64,000 nucleotides of DNA from an uncultured Clostridia bacterium (GTDB lineage: Bacteria > Bacillota > Clostridia > Christensenellales > UBA1242). A model generated the notes under the pieces. That model did not search any database. It was not told the origin of the DNA and saw only the letters and a program-made list of their open reading frames with translations. The stretch covers positions 434,001 through 498,000 of the forward strand of contig CAKVLP010000001.1 of assembly GCA_934757825.1 (NCBI GenBank). The letters run 5' to 3'. Position 1 is the first letter of the stretch, and each line of letters starts with the position of its first letter. The position numbers were made by a program, and so were the translations under genes. This document shows positions 53,135 to 61,679 of this stretch, piece by piece.

Positions 53135-53686
53135 TTGGAGCTAATTAAGTATTATAATCAAGATGGTGACTACGTAAAGACATTAGAAAGAAATCATCCA
53201 TCTTCTAAAGAATTATGGTACAATATTGTTGTAGGATTAATTGTAAATTTAAAATTTCGAAAATTATATTTACAATTAGATACCGAAAATAATCTACAAC
53301 TAACTGCTGGCGGACACGTACAATGTGATGAAGAATCTAATGAGGCTATAGCTAGAGAAATATTGGAAGAAACTGGAATAAATGTTGGCGATTGTGAGTT
53401 GTTAAATACATTTACATATAAGTGTTATTCTAAAAATCAGTTCCATAAATATTATATATATAATGCGGATATTACATTAAACTCGTTTCAAATAAAAGAC
53501 AAAAAAGAGGTATTAACTTTTATTGAACTTGATATAGATGAATTGTTAAACCAAGCAGGCTGTATTGGAAAAGATGTTGAGGGAATTAAAAAAAGTCTAA
53601 ATTATTATGAGGTTGTAAAAGCCTTTAATGGTGAATATGTTTTATATCAAATATGTAATATTATAAAAAATCTTCCATCGGTATAA
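53135..53686 (+). CDS. Nudix hydrolase
   Basis: 183 residues. The Nudix box is GGHVQCDEESNEAIAREILE followed by ETGI, complete. The N-terminal NHPSSKELWYNIVVGLIVN resembles the isopentenyl-diphosphate-isomerase/YfcD-like group with a WH-type lead. The start is TTG at 53135, directly after the peptidase stop; there is no internal Met that could replace it. Last gene of the operon. It would hydrolyse a nucleoside diphosphate-linked compound; the true substrate is unknown. Confidence 0.82.
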   Translation: MELIKYYNQDGDYVKTLERNHPSSKELWYNIVVGLIVNLKFRKLYLQLDTENNLQLTAGGHVQCDEESNEAIAREILEETGINVGDCELLNTFTYKCYSKNQFHKYYIYNADITLNSFQIKDKKEVLTFIELDIDELLNQAGCIGKDVEGIKKSLNYYEVVKAFNGEYVLYQICNIIKNLPSV

Positions 53687-53706
53687 CGTTGGAAGATTTA
53701 ATTTTT
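53666..53706 (+). terminator. Terminator of the island operon
   Basis: AAATCTTCCA (53668-53677) pairs with TGGAAGATTT (53690-53699), followed by AATTTTTG. The left arm overlaps the end of the Nudix gene. Confidence 0.75.
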
Positions 53707-53904
53707 GTTATAAATAAATTTGTATTGTTCCTTTTTAAAAGATTGTTTTATTTTGGTATCCTAGCGTGTGCTTGTCTTGATGCAAGTAAACGCTTTTGTT
53801 CCGCCTTGAGATGATAAACGAGAACTCTTTATTGTCTCTTTTTTTGGTGTTGTGTTTCATTTTGGCTTGTTATTGAGCACATTAAACGGTAGTTTAAGCA
53901 ATAA

Positions 53905-53936
53905 AAAGACTAAATCAAATATTTGATTTAGTCTTT
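53905..53936. repeat. Perfect 32-bp palindrome next to the middle tRNA-Leu copy
   Basis: The left half AAAGACTAAATCAAAT is the exact reverse complement of the right half ATTTGATTTAGTCTTT. Ends four bases before the tRNA remnant; could end transcription in either direction. Confidence 0.8.
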
Positions 53937-53939
53937 ATT

Positions 53940-53995
53940 TGGTGCCGAAGGTGGGGGTCGAACCCACATGAAGTTGCCCTCGCAAGATTTTGAGT
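53940..53995 (-). repeat. Middle tRNA-Leu 3'-end copy (attachment-site duplicate)
   Basis: 56 bases identical to the 3' part of tRNA-Leu (57552-57607), from CCA through the variable arm to the anticodon loop. It separates the operon element from the prophage remnant. Confidence 0.88.
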
Positions 53996-54251
53996 TGTTT
54001 ATATGGTGTTTTATATGGTGTTGTTTTGCACCATTTTTAATTAAATAAATCTTAAAAAATCCCTATAAATAAAGGAGTTCACACATATTGATTGGTTATT
54101 TTATGCCATATCGTGTTATCACATATTCAGTTGGTTTTTTTTCGTGTTTTGGGGAAATTTTGCGATTATTCGTTAAAAAACTATCAAAATTTTGGCACCA
54201 CTTCTTGCATTTGCTACATCTGTCAGTTAAAATGCTATTAACATAAAAACT

Positions 54252-54291
54252 AAAAAGGTTGGAGATTGTAATTTTACAGTCTTCAACCTTT
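54252..54291 (+). terminator. Terminator-like hairpin before the terminase gene
   Basis: AAAAAGGTTG with CAACCTTTTT, extended inward by nine pairs including two G-U. It lies 20 bases before a start codon, so it probably ended a phage gene now lost. Confidence 0.7.
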
Positions 54292-54310
54292 TTGCATTAA
54301 AGGAGTGCTT

Positions 54311-54736
54311 ATGGAAAAGTGGGAAAAGGAAATGTCAGAGAGAAATAGAATTGTTCAGGCTGAAACAGACAAGATCAATAACGAGATTTTGCAAATTCCA
54401 GCATGTTTGACCGAAGAAGAGAAATTGGCATATGAAGCGATTGTGAAAACGTTAAAAGAGAGTATCAGTTATAGGTTGTCGCACAGTGATGTGGAACTTA
54501 TTTGGCAATATTGCCAAATAAAAATTATGAGAGATAGGGCTTGGAGAGAATATAATAAAAATCCAGATAGATACATTCGAATTGTTACGGGAATATGCAG
54601 TGATGGAAAAACTCCAAAAGTTATGGTTAAAGAGAACGAACATTACAAAACTTTGATAGACTGCAACAAACAACTTGAAAAAATCTTAAAGGATTTAAGG
54701 CTTACGCCAGATGCAAGAGCAAAAAGAAGATTTTAG
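54311..54736 (+). CDS. Phage terminase small subunit, P27 family-like
   Basis: 141 residues from the ATG at 54311 (AAGGAG site). Helical, with IWQYCQIKIMRDRAW, then NEHYKTLIDCNKQLEKILKD and the C-terminal LRLTPDARAKRRF. That ending is the hallmark of P27-type small terminases, which recognise phage DNA for packaging. The large subunit and other packaging genes are absent, so this is a prophage relic. Confidence 0.72.
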   Translation: MEKWEKEMSERNRIVQAETDKINNEILQIPACLTEEEKLAYEAIVKTLKESISYRLSHSDVELIWQYCQIKIMRDRAWREYNKNPDRYIRIVTGICSDGKTPKVMVKENEHYKTLIDCNKQLEKILKDLRLTPDARAKRRF

Positions 54737-54780
54737 AAAATAAAATCCTTTATTTTGCGTTATTTATAAGGAGAATTATT

Positions 54781-55830
54781 GTGGAACAGTTAAAAATTGA
54801 ATATATAGAAATTGAAAAGTTAAATCATTATGAAAATAATTCAAAAATACATACGAAAGAACAAGTTGAGCATATTGCAAATTCAATTAAAGAATTTGGA
54901 TTTAATGATCCGTTGGGAATTGCTGGCGACAATAATGTTGTTTTGGAGGGAAATGGTAGAGTTGAAGCAGCAAGAATGCTTGGTATAACAAAAATTCCTT
55001 GTGTTAGACTTGACCATTTATCAAAAGAAGAACAACAAGCTTATGTAATCGCTCATAACTCAACAAATTTGGAAACTGGGTTTGATAGGGTTGTATTAAA
55101 AAAGGAATTAGATAAGCTACAAGGAAGTTATGATTTTTCAATGCTCGGACTAAGTGAAATTGAAATTGAAAAATTACAACATATTAATGATGAGTTTTAT
55201 AAACAATTACTTAATTTACAAACAAAAAAACTTGTTAGAAATGAATTTAAAATGGTTGGAAAGTTTGAACTTCCCATAATTTTAAAAAATGACTTTGAAT
55301 TAGAGAAAATTAAACTATATAGTTATAGCAATACAAAGTATAATGATGAAAGGAATAGGTTTAAAACAATTCATTTTTTTATTCATGATTATAGATTTGA
55401 AAGTATTTATGAAAATGCTGAATATGCAGTTGAAAAACTAAAACAATATCATGCATTATGTTCACCTGATTTTAGTTTATATGCAGACATGCCATTAACA
55501 TTACAAATGTATAATACTTTTAAAAACCGTTGGTGTGGAGCATATTGGCAAAGTTTGGGAATAAAAGTAATACCAACAATATCGTGGAGTGATGAGCGTA
55601 GTTTTGATTTTTGTTTTGATGGTGTTGAAAAAGGAAGTATCGTTGCAATTTCAACTCACGGTAATCATAAATGTAAAGAAGAATTTATGCTTGGCTATGA
55701 AAAGATGTTGGGAATAATTAGTCCTAGTGCTATAATATGCTATGGAAAGCCCTTTCCAGAAATGAAGGGTAACTTAAAAGTTTTTCCATACAATCACTAC
55801 GAACATAGTGAGGCTAAATATGAAAATTAA
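54781..55830 (+). CDS. ParB-like domain fused to DUF4417-like domain
   Basis: 349 residues, GTG start with AAGGAGAATTATT. Residues 1-115 are ParB/Srx-like: EIEKLNHYENNSKIHT, NDPLGIAGDNNVVLEGNGRVEAAR. Residues 150-345 resemble the phage-associated DUF4417 domain, with WCGAYWQSLGIKVIPTISW and ICYGKPFPEM. ParB-domain proteins in phages are often nucleases or CTP switches coupled to DNA modification. The fusion suggests phage DNA handling. The end overlaps the next gene by 11 bases. Confidence 0.75.
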   Translation: MEQLKIEYIEIEKLNHYENNSKIHTKEQVEHIANSIKEFGFNDPLGIAGDNNVVLEGNGRVEAARMLGITKIPCVRLDHLSKEEQQAYVIAHNSTNLETGFDRVVLKKELDKLQGSYDFSMLGLSEIEIEKLQHINDEFYKQLLNLQTKKLVRNEFKMVGKFELPIILKNDFELEKIKLYSYSNTKYNDERNRFKTIHFFIHDYRFESIYENAEYAVEKLKQYHALCSPDFSLYADMPLTLQMYNTFKNRWCGAYWQSLGIKVIPTISWSDERSFDFCFDGVEKGSIVAISTHGNHKCKEEFMLGYEKMLGIISPSAIICYGKPFPEMKGNLKVFPYNHYEHSEAKYEN

Positions 55831-56119
55831 TTTACAACTTTTTGGCGGAAGGGGAATCAGTAGTGGTGGAAATTTTCGTGGCAACTCTAAAACTCCATTT
55901 AATGGTGCTCCTAATTCTACATATACATGGTATAAAAATGGAAACCCGTATCAAAAACGGTGGTATGATAAAAATGGAAAGCCTAAATTAGATAAAGATT
56001 TTACAGATCATGGAAATGGTAAGGCTCATCCTAAGTCGCCTCACTTCCATGACTGGGAAGATGGTCAAAGAGGTAGAGGGTATTGGAAAGATTCAAGTGG
56101 AAGAAAACACTATTTTTAA
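55820..56119 (+). CDS. Phage-derived short protein with possible toxin C-terminus
   Basis: 99 residues from the ATG at 55820 (GAGG site inside the preceding gene). The N-terminus KINLQLFGGRGISSGG is a signature often seen in phage head or portal-associated proteins. The rest, with TWYKNG, RWYDKNGKPKLDKDFTDHGN and SPHFHDWEDGQRGRG, is rich in Asp, His, Trp and Gly. It recalls compact polymorphic-toxin domains (Ntox24-like, from memory). A Cys-rich gene follows by 16 bases, the layout of toxin then immunity. A toxin role is inference. Confidence 0.55.
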   Translation: MKINLQLFGGRGISSGGNFRGNSKTPFNGAPNSTYTWYKNGNPYQKRWYDKNGKPKLDKDFTDHGNGKAHPKSPHFHDWEDGQRGRGYWKDSSGRKHYF

Positions 56120-56135
56120 TAAAGGAGGAAAAAAT

Positions 56136-56561
56136 ATGAATATAAAACAATGTGATGTTTGTGGGAAAAATATAAAAGTAGATAAATGGGGTAATGGTAA
56201 GTGTAAAAATTGCGGGTGGATTCAATGTGAAGCGTCTTTAAAAAACCCAAATGAAGTTAAATATCCTAATATTACTTCATTCAATAACGCGAAGGAATTA
56301 AGTGTTAAGAAACAAAAACTAAAACCAACATACGAAGAGTTTATAATTATCGTCAAAGAAAATTTAGAGCCAAGTTTTAAGTACAAAAATAAAAAATATG
56401 GCAATACAAATTTTAATGGTTTTGAATTTTTTGAGTTTAATTCTGAAAAGTGCTATCAAAAATATTCCTCTATTGAAGAATTTGATAAAAATGTAAATAT
56501 AAATGGAAAACACTTAAAAGATTTGTGGGATAGTGTAAACCACTTTGAACTAAATTGTTAA
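56136..56561 (+). CDS. Cys-rich zinc-ribbon protein, candidate immunity protein
   Basis: 141 residues from ATG 56136 with AAAGGAGGAA. The zinc ribbon CDVCGKNI and CKNCGW is at the N-terminus; the body has YEEFIIIVKENLEPSFKYKN and ends LKDLWDSV. It is paralogous to the gene at 45327. Location right after the possible toxin fragment suggests immunity; this rests on gene order and family resemblance only. Confidence 0.65.
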   Translation: MNIKQCDVCGKNIKVDKWGNGKCKNCGWIQCEASLKNPNEVKYPNITSFNNAKELSVKKQKLKPTYEEFIIIVKENLEPSFKYKNKKYGNTNFNGFEFFEFNSEKCYQKYSSIEEFDKNVNINGKHLKDLWDSVNHFELNC

Positions 56562-56613
56562 AAAAATAAAATAAATAATTAAAATAAAATGGATTTTATG
56601 TTATCATAGTCAT

Positions 56614-57438
56614 ATGAGTATAATTTATGGACCTTGTGGAATGGCGAGGGAGTACAGCCCTTATGCGTTAAACATTTACATTGGTTGTAGTCATAGATGT
56701 AAATATTGTTATGCGCCACATACTTTGCAAAGAAAAGAGGACGAGTATTTTGGCAAACCTGAGCCACGAAAAGATATCTTAAAACTGCTAGAAAGGGACT
56801 TGCAAAAAAACACTTATAACGAACAAGTTCTTTTGTCTTTCGTTGGAGATTGTTATTGCGATAGTGCCGACAATGGCGCAACAGTGCGAGAAGTTTTGAA
56901 AATGCTGAATCATTACAAAGTTCCCGTTGCTGTGCTTAGTAAAGGTGGAAAAAAGATGTTGAGAGACTTGGATATTTTCAAACAATTTGGGAATAGAATT
57001 ACAGTCGGAACGACTCTTACATTCTTAGATGAGAAAAAATCAAAAGAATGGGAACCTTTTGCTTCAACTCCTAGCGAAAGGCTCGAAACCTTGAAAACGC
57101 TTCACGACAATGGCATTAAAACTTTTGCAAGTTTTGAACCAACAATCGAACCCGAAGAGAGTCTGAAACTTATCAAAAAGACATTAGAAATAGACTGCGT
57201 CGATCACTACAAAATCGGAAAGATAAACAACTATAAGTCCGCCGATAAATGGCAAGATTGGGCAAAATATTTGCAAGATTGTTTGGATTTGCTCCGACCT
57301 ACTGGTAAGCAAGTTTAATACAAATTTTGTTTAAGAAAACTTGCGCCAAACATTGTACTAACAGATAATGAAAAAAATCCAGATGCATATATTGTGCAAA
57401 CGACAACTCCAAAACAAACGAGCCTTTTTGATTGGTGA
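56614..57438 (+). pseudogene. SPL-family radical SAM gene with in-frame TAA
   Basis: The first 234 codons carry YSPYALNIYIGCSHRCKYC with the CxxxCxxC cluster motif and FEPTIEPEESLKLIKKT, typical of SPL-like radical SAM proteins from phages. A TAA at 57316-57318 interrupts GKQV; the same frame continues YKFCLRKLAPNIVLTDNEKN to a TGA at 57436-57438. Related proteins continue through this region, so 40 residues are cut off. The truncated product may still fold, since the lost part is the C-terminal extension. Confidence 0.75.
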
Positions 57439-57515
57439 AAGCGATGTTGGTTTTAAGTATGTTGCTCGCAAGAAATAAATCCAATTATTTTGGAAATTGA
57501 AAAACAACATAAAAT

Positions 57516-57547
57516 AAAAAAATCACTAGCAAAACTAGTGATTTTTT
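57516..57547 (-). terminator. tRNA-Leu terminator
   Basis: AATCACTAG and CTAGTGATT around CAAAA, with a seven-T run on the minus strand. Duplicated at the left end of the island. Confidence 0.85.
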
Positions 57548-57551
57548 GTTG

Positions 57552-57637
57552 TGGTGCCGAAGGTGGGGGTCGAACCCACATGAAGTTGCCCTCGCAAGAT
57601 TTTGAGTCTTGTGCGTCTGCCATTCCGCCACTTCGGC
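57552..57637 (-). tRNA. tRNA-Leu (anticodon CAA)
   Basis: 86 bases including CCA. Acceptor GCCGAAG with CTTCGGC, anticodon stem CAAGA/TCTTG around loop CTCAAAA, long type II variable arm and T-loop TTCGACC. Its 3' end is the integration target repeated at 45853 and 53940. Confidence 0.96.
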
Positions 57638-57797
57638 ATATCTATCAAATTGCAGTGATAGTATAAATCAAATTGGTCGCGGTGTCAAGGGAAAATTTAA
57701 ACTTGATTTTGAAAAAGTGCGGAAAAATCTTTTTTAATATCCCGCAATTTATGTTATACTCAACTTGTATTGATTAAAACCCGCTAGGAGGAAACAT

Positions 57798-58982
57798 ATG
57801 AGAAGTGTAGGAACGAGTGTATATGGCGTTAGGACGCCGATAATAAGGAAGGGAAACGACCTAGTAAAAATAGTTTGCGATAGCGTTCAAAACGTGCTAA
57901 AAGAACAACACCTTACTCTAAAACCAAACGATGTTGTTGCTGTGACTGAGGCTGTTGTGGCAATTAGCCAAGGAAACTACGTGACAGTCGATGAAATCGG
58001 TCGCGATGTTAGGCGCAAAACGGGTGGTGGTCGAGTGGGGCTTATCTTCCCAATATTGTCGCGAAATAGGTTTTCGACACTGCTTTCTGGCATTGTTAAG
58101 GGCGTGGACGAACTTGTAATACAACTATCGTATCCAAACGATGAAGTCGGAAATCCGCTTGTTTCGATTGACCGCTTGTACGAACTCGGCTTGACCACAT
58201 TTGACCGCGTTTTCACTAGCGACGAGTTTTACAAACTTGTGGGTAGCGTGGAACACCCATTTACAGGAATGGACTACATTAAATACTATCTTGACCTATG
58301 CGGTGGCAAAGCAAAAGTAATACTTAGCAACGACCCGACAACAATTCTTAAATACACCGACAAAGTAATTAACGCGGACATTCATTCAAGAGCACGCACT
58401 AAAAAATTGCTACTAAATAAGGGCGCAAAAGTTGTGTGTTCGCTGTCCGATTTTCTAAACGAGGAGAGTAAAACCCACGGCTACAATTTGGCTTATGGGC
58501 TACTTGGAAGCAACAAATCGAAAGAAGGAAATGTAAAACTTTTCCCACGTGATTGCGACAAATTTGTGACTGCACTTCAAAAGGAGTTTAAAAAGCGCAC
58601 AGGCGTAAGTCCAGAATGTATGGTTTATGGTGATGGCGCGTTTAAGGACCCAGTTGGCGGGATATGGGAACTTGCCGACCCAGTTGTGAGCCCAGCGTTC
58701 TCAAAAGGGCTTAATGGCACTCCAAACGAAATCAAACTAAAATATGTGGCTGACAACGACCTAAGCGGTTGCACCAAAGAGGGCGAGATTGAGGACAAAA
58801 TGAGAGAGATAATCCGAAGCAAAGAAAAGGATTTGAAAAACAAAAATATTTCCCTTGGCACAACTCCTAGACGTTTGACCGACCTTCTTGGCTCGCTTTC
58901 CGATTTAACTAGCGGAAGCGGTGACAAGGGTACGCCAGTTGTTTTAATTAAAGGCTACTTTGATAATTACGCAACAGAATAA
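57798..58982 (+). CDS. CofE-like F420-0:gamma-glutamyl ligase family protein
   Basis: 394 residues. The fold is suggested by GVRTPIIRKGNDLVKIV, LKPNDVVAVTEAVVAISQGN, and a long central region with RVGLIFPILSRNRFS and the metal-site-like CMVYGDGAFKDPVGGIWELAD. The family adds glutamate to coenzyme F420-0 in archaea and actinobacteria, but Bacillota homologues are common without any F420 pathway. I see no other F420 gene here. Function is therefore open. Start has TAGGAGGAAAC. Followed by a terminator. Confidence 0.8.
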   Translation: MRSVGTSVYGVRTPIIRKGNDLVKIVCDSVQNVLKEQHLTLKPNDVVAVTEAVVAISQGNYVTVDEIGRDVRRKTGGGRVGLIFPILSRNRFSTLLSGIVKGVDELVIQLSYPNDEVGNPLVSIDRLYELGLTTFDRVFTSDEFYKLVGSVEHPFTGMDYIKYYLDLCGGKAKVILSNDPTTILKYTDKVINADIHSRARTKKLLLNKGAKVVCSLSDFLNEESKTHGYNLAYGLLGSNKSKEGNVKLFPRDCDKFVTALQKEFKKRTGVSPECMVYGDGAFKDPVGGIWELADPVVSPAFSKGLNGTPNEIKLKYVADNDLSGCTKEGEIEDKMREIIRSKEKDLKNKNISLGTTPRRLTDLLGSLSDLTSGSGDKGTPVVLIKGYFDNYATE

Positions 58983-58990
58983 TTTATAAG

Positions 58991-59016
58991 GTCACCAATT
59001 TTTTGGTGGCTTTTTT
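58991..59016 (+). terminator. Terminator after the CofE-like gene
   Basis: GTCACCAA pairs with TTGGTGGC, loop TTTT, then six T. Confidence 0.8.
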
Positions 59017-59070
59017 ATTTAAAAACCTAATTATTTTTACAGTTTACTCGCTTAGCCGTCGTCAATATGA

Positions 59071-59099
59071 TTGTAATATTCGCGGTTTTAGGGTATAAT
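59071..59099 (+). promoter_or_regulatory. SigA promoter of polA
   Basis: TTGTAA (59071-59076), 17 bases, TATAAT (59094-59099). Confidence 0.7.
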
Positions 59100-59124
59100 T
59101 AAATAACTAAGGCGGTGCTTTTAT

Positions 59125-61671
59125 ATGGAAAAATTTGTAATTATTGATGGCAACAACATTATGTTTAGGTCGTATTACGCTTTGCCGAAACTGGCAAACT
59201 TTGAAGGCGTTGTGAGCAATGGTGTGTTTGGATTTTGCAACATTTTGGTCAAGATTATTAAGGAAGTAAAACCTAAATACATCGCGGTAGCGTTTGATAG
59301 CGCTAAGAAAAACTTTCGCCACGAACTTTTCCCAGAATACAAGGGACAGCGTGGCCCCGTGGAAGAGGACCTTATTTCCCAACTTCCTATTTTAAAGGAT
59401 TTGCTTAGAAAAATGGGCGTGACCGTAGTGGAACAGCCTGGGCTTGAAGCGGACGATTTGATAGGGTGCTTGTCAAGACAATTTACGGAAACAGAAAACA
59501 TCATTTTGACCGCCGACAAGGACTGCCTTCAACTTATCAACGACAACAACACGGTTATGCAACCTAAAAAAGGTGTGACCGAGGCGGAGATGATAGACGC
59601 ACCAGCGCTGAAAGAAAAAATGGGTCTAACGCCTTTGCAGGTAATCGACTACAAGGGCTTGGCTGGTGATTCCAGCGACAATATTCCAGGTGTAAAAGGC
59701 GTGGGTGATAAGACCGCTGTTGACTTGCTAAGCAAGTATGGTTCTGTTGAGGGCGTGTATGAAAACATTGATAAAATAAGCGGAAAACTTAAGGAAAAAC
59801 TTGAAAAAGACAAAGAAAACGCCTTTTTGTGCAAAAAACTTGCAACAATTGTGACCGATAAACACCTTGATTACACACTGGACGATTTTAATTATAGATT
59901 TCCTTTTAATAGCGAAGTGCTTGAAATATTCAAAAAATATCAGTTTAACTCGCTACTAAAACACCCCGAACTATTTGGCGACATTCCGCAAGAAGTGGCA
60001 AAAGTGGAAGTTGAAAATATCCAATCGGACGAGGAATTAGAACAACTTGTAAAACAAATTCTTTCGCAAGATAGGATTGCTCTGCACTTGGATTCAAAGG
60101 CACTTGATTGCGCATTCGGAGGAAAGGAATACAAGATTTCATTCGCTGAAACTTTGCTTGATAGCGGGCTTAATTACACTACAACCTTAGAAAAGTTTAA
60201 ACCAGTTTTTGAAAGTGAAAAAATAAAGAAAATAGTATTTGACTATAAAAAACTAAAACACGTTTTGTATGATTGCGGGTTAAAACTTAATGGCGTGGAG
60301 TTTGATTGTACAATTGCTAGGTACTTGGTTAATGTAAATGGCAACAACAATGTTAGTTTTCAAAATGTTATGGACGAAAATTTGCTAGATGCGACCACGC
60401 CTGCTTCGAATTTAATTATTTTACAAGATAAATATTTGAAGTTGATGGAACAAACTGACACAAAAGGGGTGTTTTTTGACATAGAGATGCCACTTGTTGA
60501 CGTTTTGTTTGGTATGGAAATCGAAGGCTTTAAGATTGACGAAATGGAACTAAAAAGCCTTGAAGTAAAATACGAGGCGGAAATTGATGCGTTAACCAGG
60601 GACATTTACGACCTTGCTGGCAAGAAGTTTAATATAAATAGTCCAAAACAACTGGGTGAGGTTTTGTTTGACGATTTAAAGATTGAGACGTGGAATAACA
60701 AGAAAAAAAGCACAAATGCCCAAGTGCTTGCGGATATTCAATTTGCGCACCCAATAGTGCCGAAGATTACGCAGTATAGGCTTGTAAATAAACTGTACAC
60801 CACATATATTTTGGCGTATAAGGATATGATTAAAAATGGTAAAATATATACAGTGTTTAATCAGACCCTAACGTCCACGGGAAGACTAAGCAGTAGCGAG
60901 CCAAACCTTCAAAATATTCCAGTGCGAAGCGAAGAGGGAAAACAACTTAGGAAACTCTTTGTCTCGTCGTTTGAGGGTGGCAAGATTGTGGACGCCGATT
61001 ACAATCAAATTGAACTTAGGCTTCTAGCAAGTTTTTCGGGCGATGAAAAACTTATAAACGCTTACAATAAAGGTGATGATATTCACGCGATAACTGCGAG
61101 CGAAATATTTGGTGTTCCGCTAGAAAGTGTTACGCCTGAGATAAGGCGCAACGCAAAAGCCATAAATTTTGGAATTGTGTACGGCATAAGCGATTATGGG
61201 CTTAGCCAAAATATTGGAAGTACCCGAAACGAGGCAGCGGAGTATATCAAAAAGTACTTTGAGCGCTATCCTAAGATTAAGGAGTATATGGACGGCAATG
61301 TTGAGTTTTGCAAAAAACATGGTTTTGTGAGGACAATGTTTGGCAGACTTAGATATATCCCAGAAATTAACGAGGGCAATTACAACCTTAGAATGTTTGG
61401 GGAGAGGGCGGCAATGAATATGCCTCTGCAAGGGAGTGCAAGCGACATCATAAAACTTGCTATGATTGGCGTGGATAGAGAACTTAAAAAACAAAAATTA
61501 AAAAGTAAATTGATACTTCAAGTGCACGACGAACTTGTTGTTGACACGGCTTGCGATGAAGTTGAAAAAGTAAAAGAAATATTAAAAAATGTTATGGAAA
61601 ACGTCGTTTCGCTAAAAGTAAAACTGCTAACGAGTGTTCAAGTTGGCGATTCGTGGTACGACGCACACTAA
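59125..61671 (+). CDS. polA: DNA polymerase I
   Basis: 848 residues, normal for Bacillota. Residues 1-290 are the 5'-3' exonuclease (DGNNIMFRSYYALP, EADDLIGCL, DYKGLAGDSSDNIPG). Residues 300-480 correspond to the 3'-5' exonuclease fold but lack the DxE catalytic motif, so proofreading is probably absent. Residues 480-848 are the family A polymerase with TSTGRLSSSEPNLQNIP, motif A DADYNQIELRLLA, RRNAKAINFGIVYG and motif C QVHDELV. It fills gaps and removes primers. Followed eight bases later by a radical SAM gene. Confidence 0.97.
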   Translation: MEKFVIIDGNNIMFRSYYALPKLANFEGVVSNGVFGFCNILVKIIKEVKPKYIAVAFDSAKKNFRHELFPEYKGQRGPVEEDLISQLPILKDLLRKMGVTVVEQPGLEADDLIGCLSRQFTETENIILTADKDCLQLINDNNTVMQPKKGVTEAEMIDAPALKEKMGLTPLQVIDYKGLAGDSSDNIPGVKGVGDKTAVDLLSKYGSVEGVYENIDKISGKLKEKLEKDKENAFLCKKLATIVTDKHLDYTLDDFNYRFPFNSEVLEIFKKYQFNSLLKHPELFGDIPQEVAKVEVENIQSDEELEQLVKQILSQDRIALHLDSKALDCAFGGKEYKISFAETLLDSGLNYTTTLEKFKPVFESEKIKKIVFDYKKLKHVLYDCGLKLNGVEFDCTIARYLVNVNGNNNVSFQNVMDENLLDATTPASNLIILQDKYLKLMEQTDTKGVFFDIEMPLVDVLFGMEIEGFKIDEMELKSLEVKYEAEIDALTRDIYDLAGKKFNINSPKQLGEVLFDDLKIETWNNKKKSTNAQVLADIQFAHPIVPKITQYRLVNKLYTTYILAYKDMIKNGKIYTVFNQTLTSTGRLSSSEPNLQNIPVRSEEGKQLRKLFVSSFEGGKIVDADYNQIELRLLASFSGDEKLINAYNKGDDIHAITASEIFGVPLESVTPEIRRNAKAINFGIVYGISDYGLSQNIGSTRNEAAEYIKKYFERYPKIKEYMDGNVEFCKKHGFVRTMFGRLRYIPEINEGNYNLRMFGERAAMNMPLQGSASDIIKLAMIGVDRELKKQKLKSKLILQVHDELVVDTACDEVEKVKEILKNVMENVVSLKVKLLTSVQVGDSWYDAH

Positions 61672-61679
61672 GGAGAAAA

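Larger units (their letters stand above)
53707..54310. other. Junction between the two tRNA-Leu elements, no gene seen
   Basis: About 600 bases holding a 32-bp palindrome, the middle tRNA-Leu remnant and a terminator-like hairpin. No coding region is supported. Confidence 0.5.

Noticed and set aside
38328..57318. Reassignment of TAA as a sense codon
   Set aside because: Many intact genes here end in TAA at the expected family length (for example the first ABC exporter subunit and hisS), so the in-frame TAA cases are better read as local decay.
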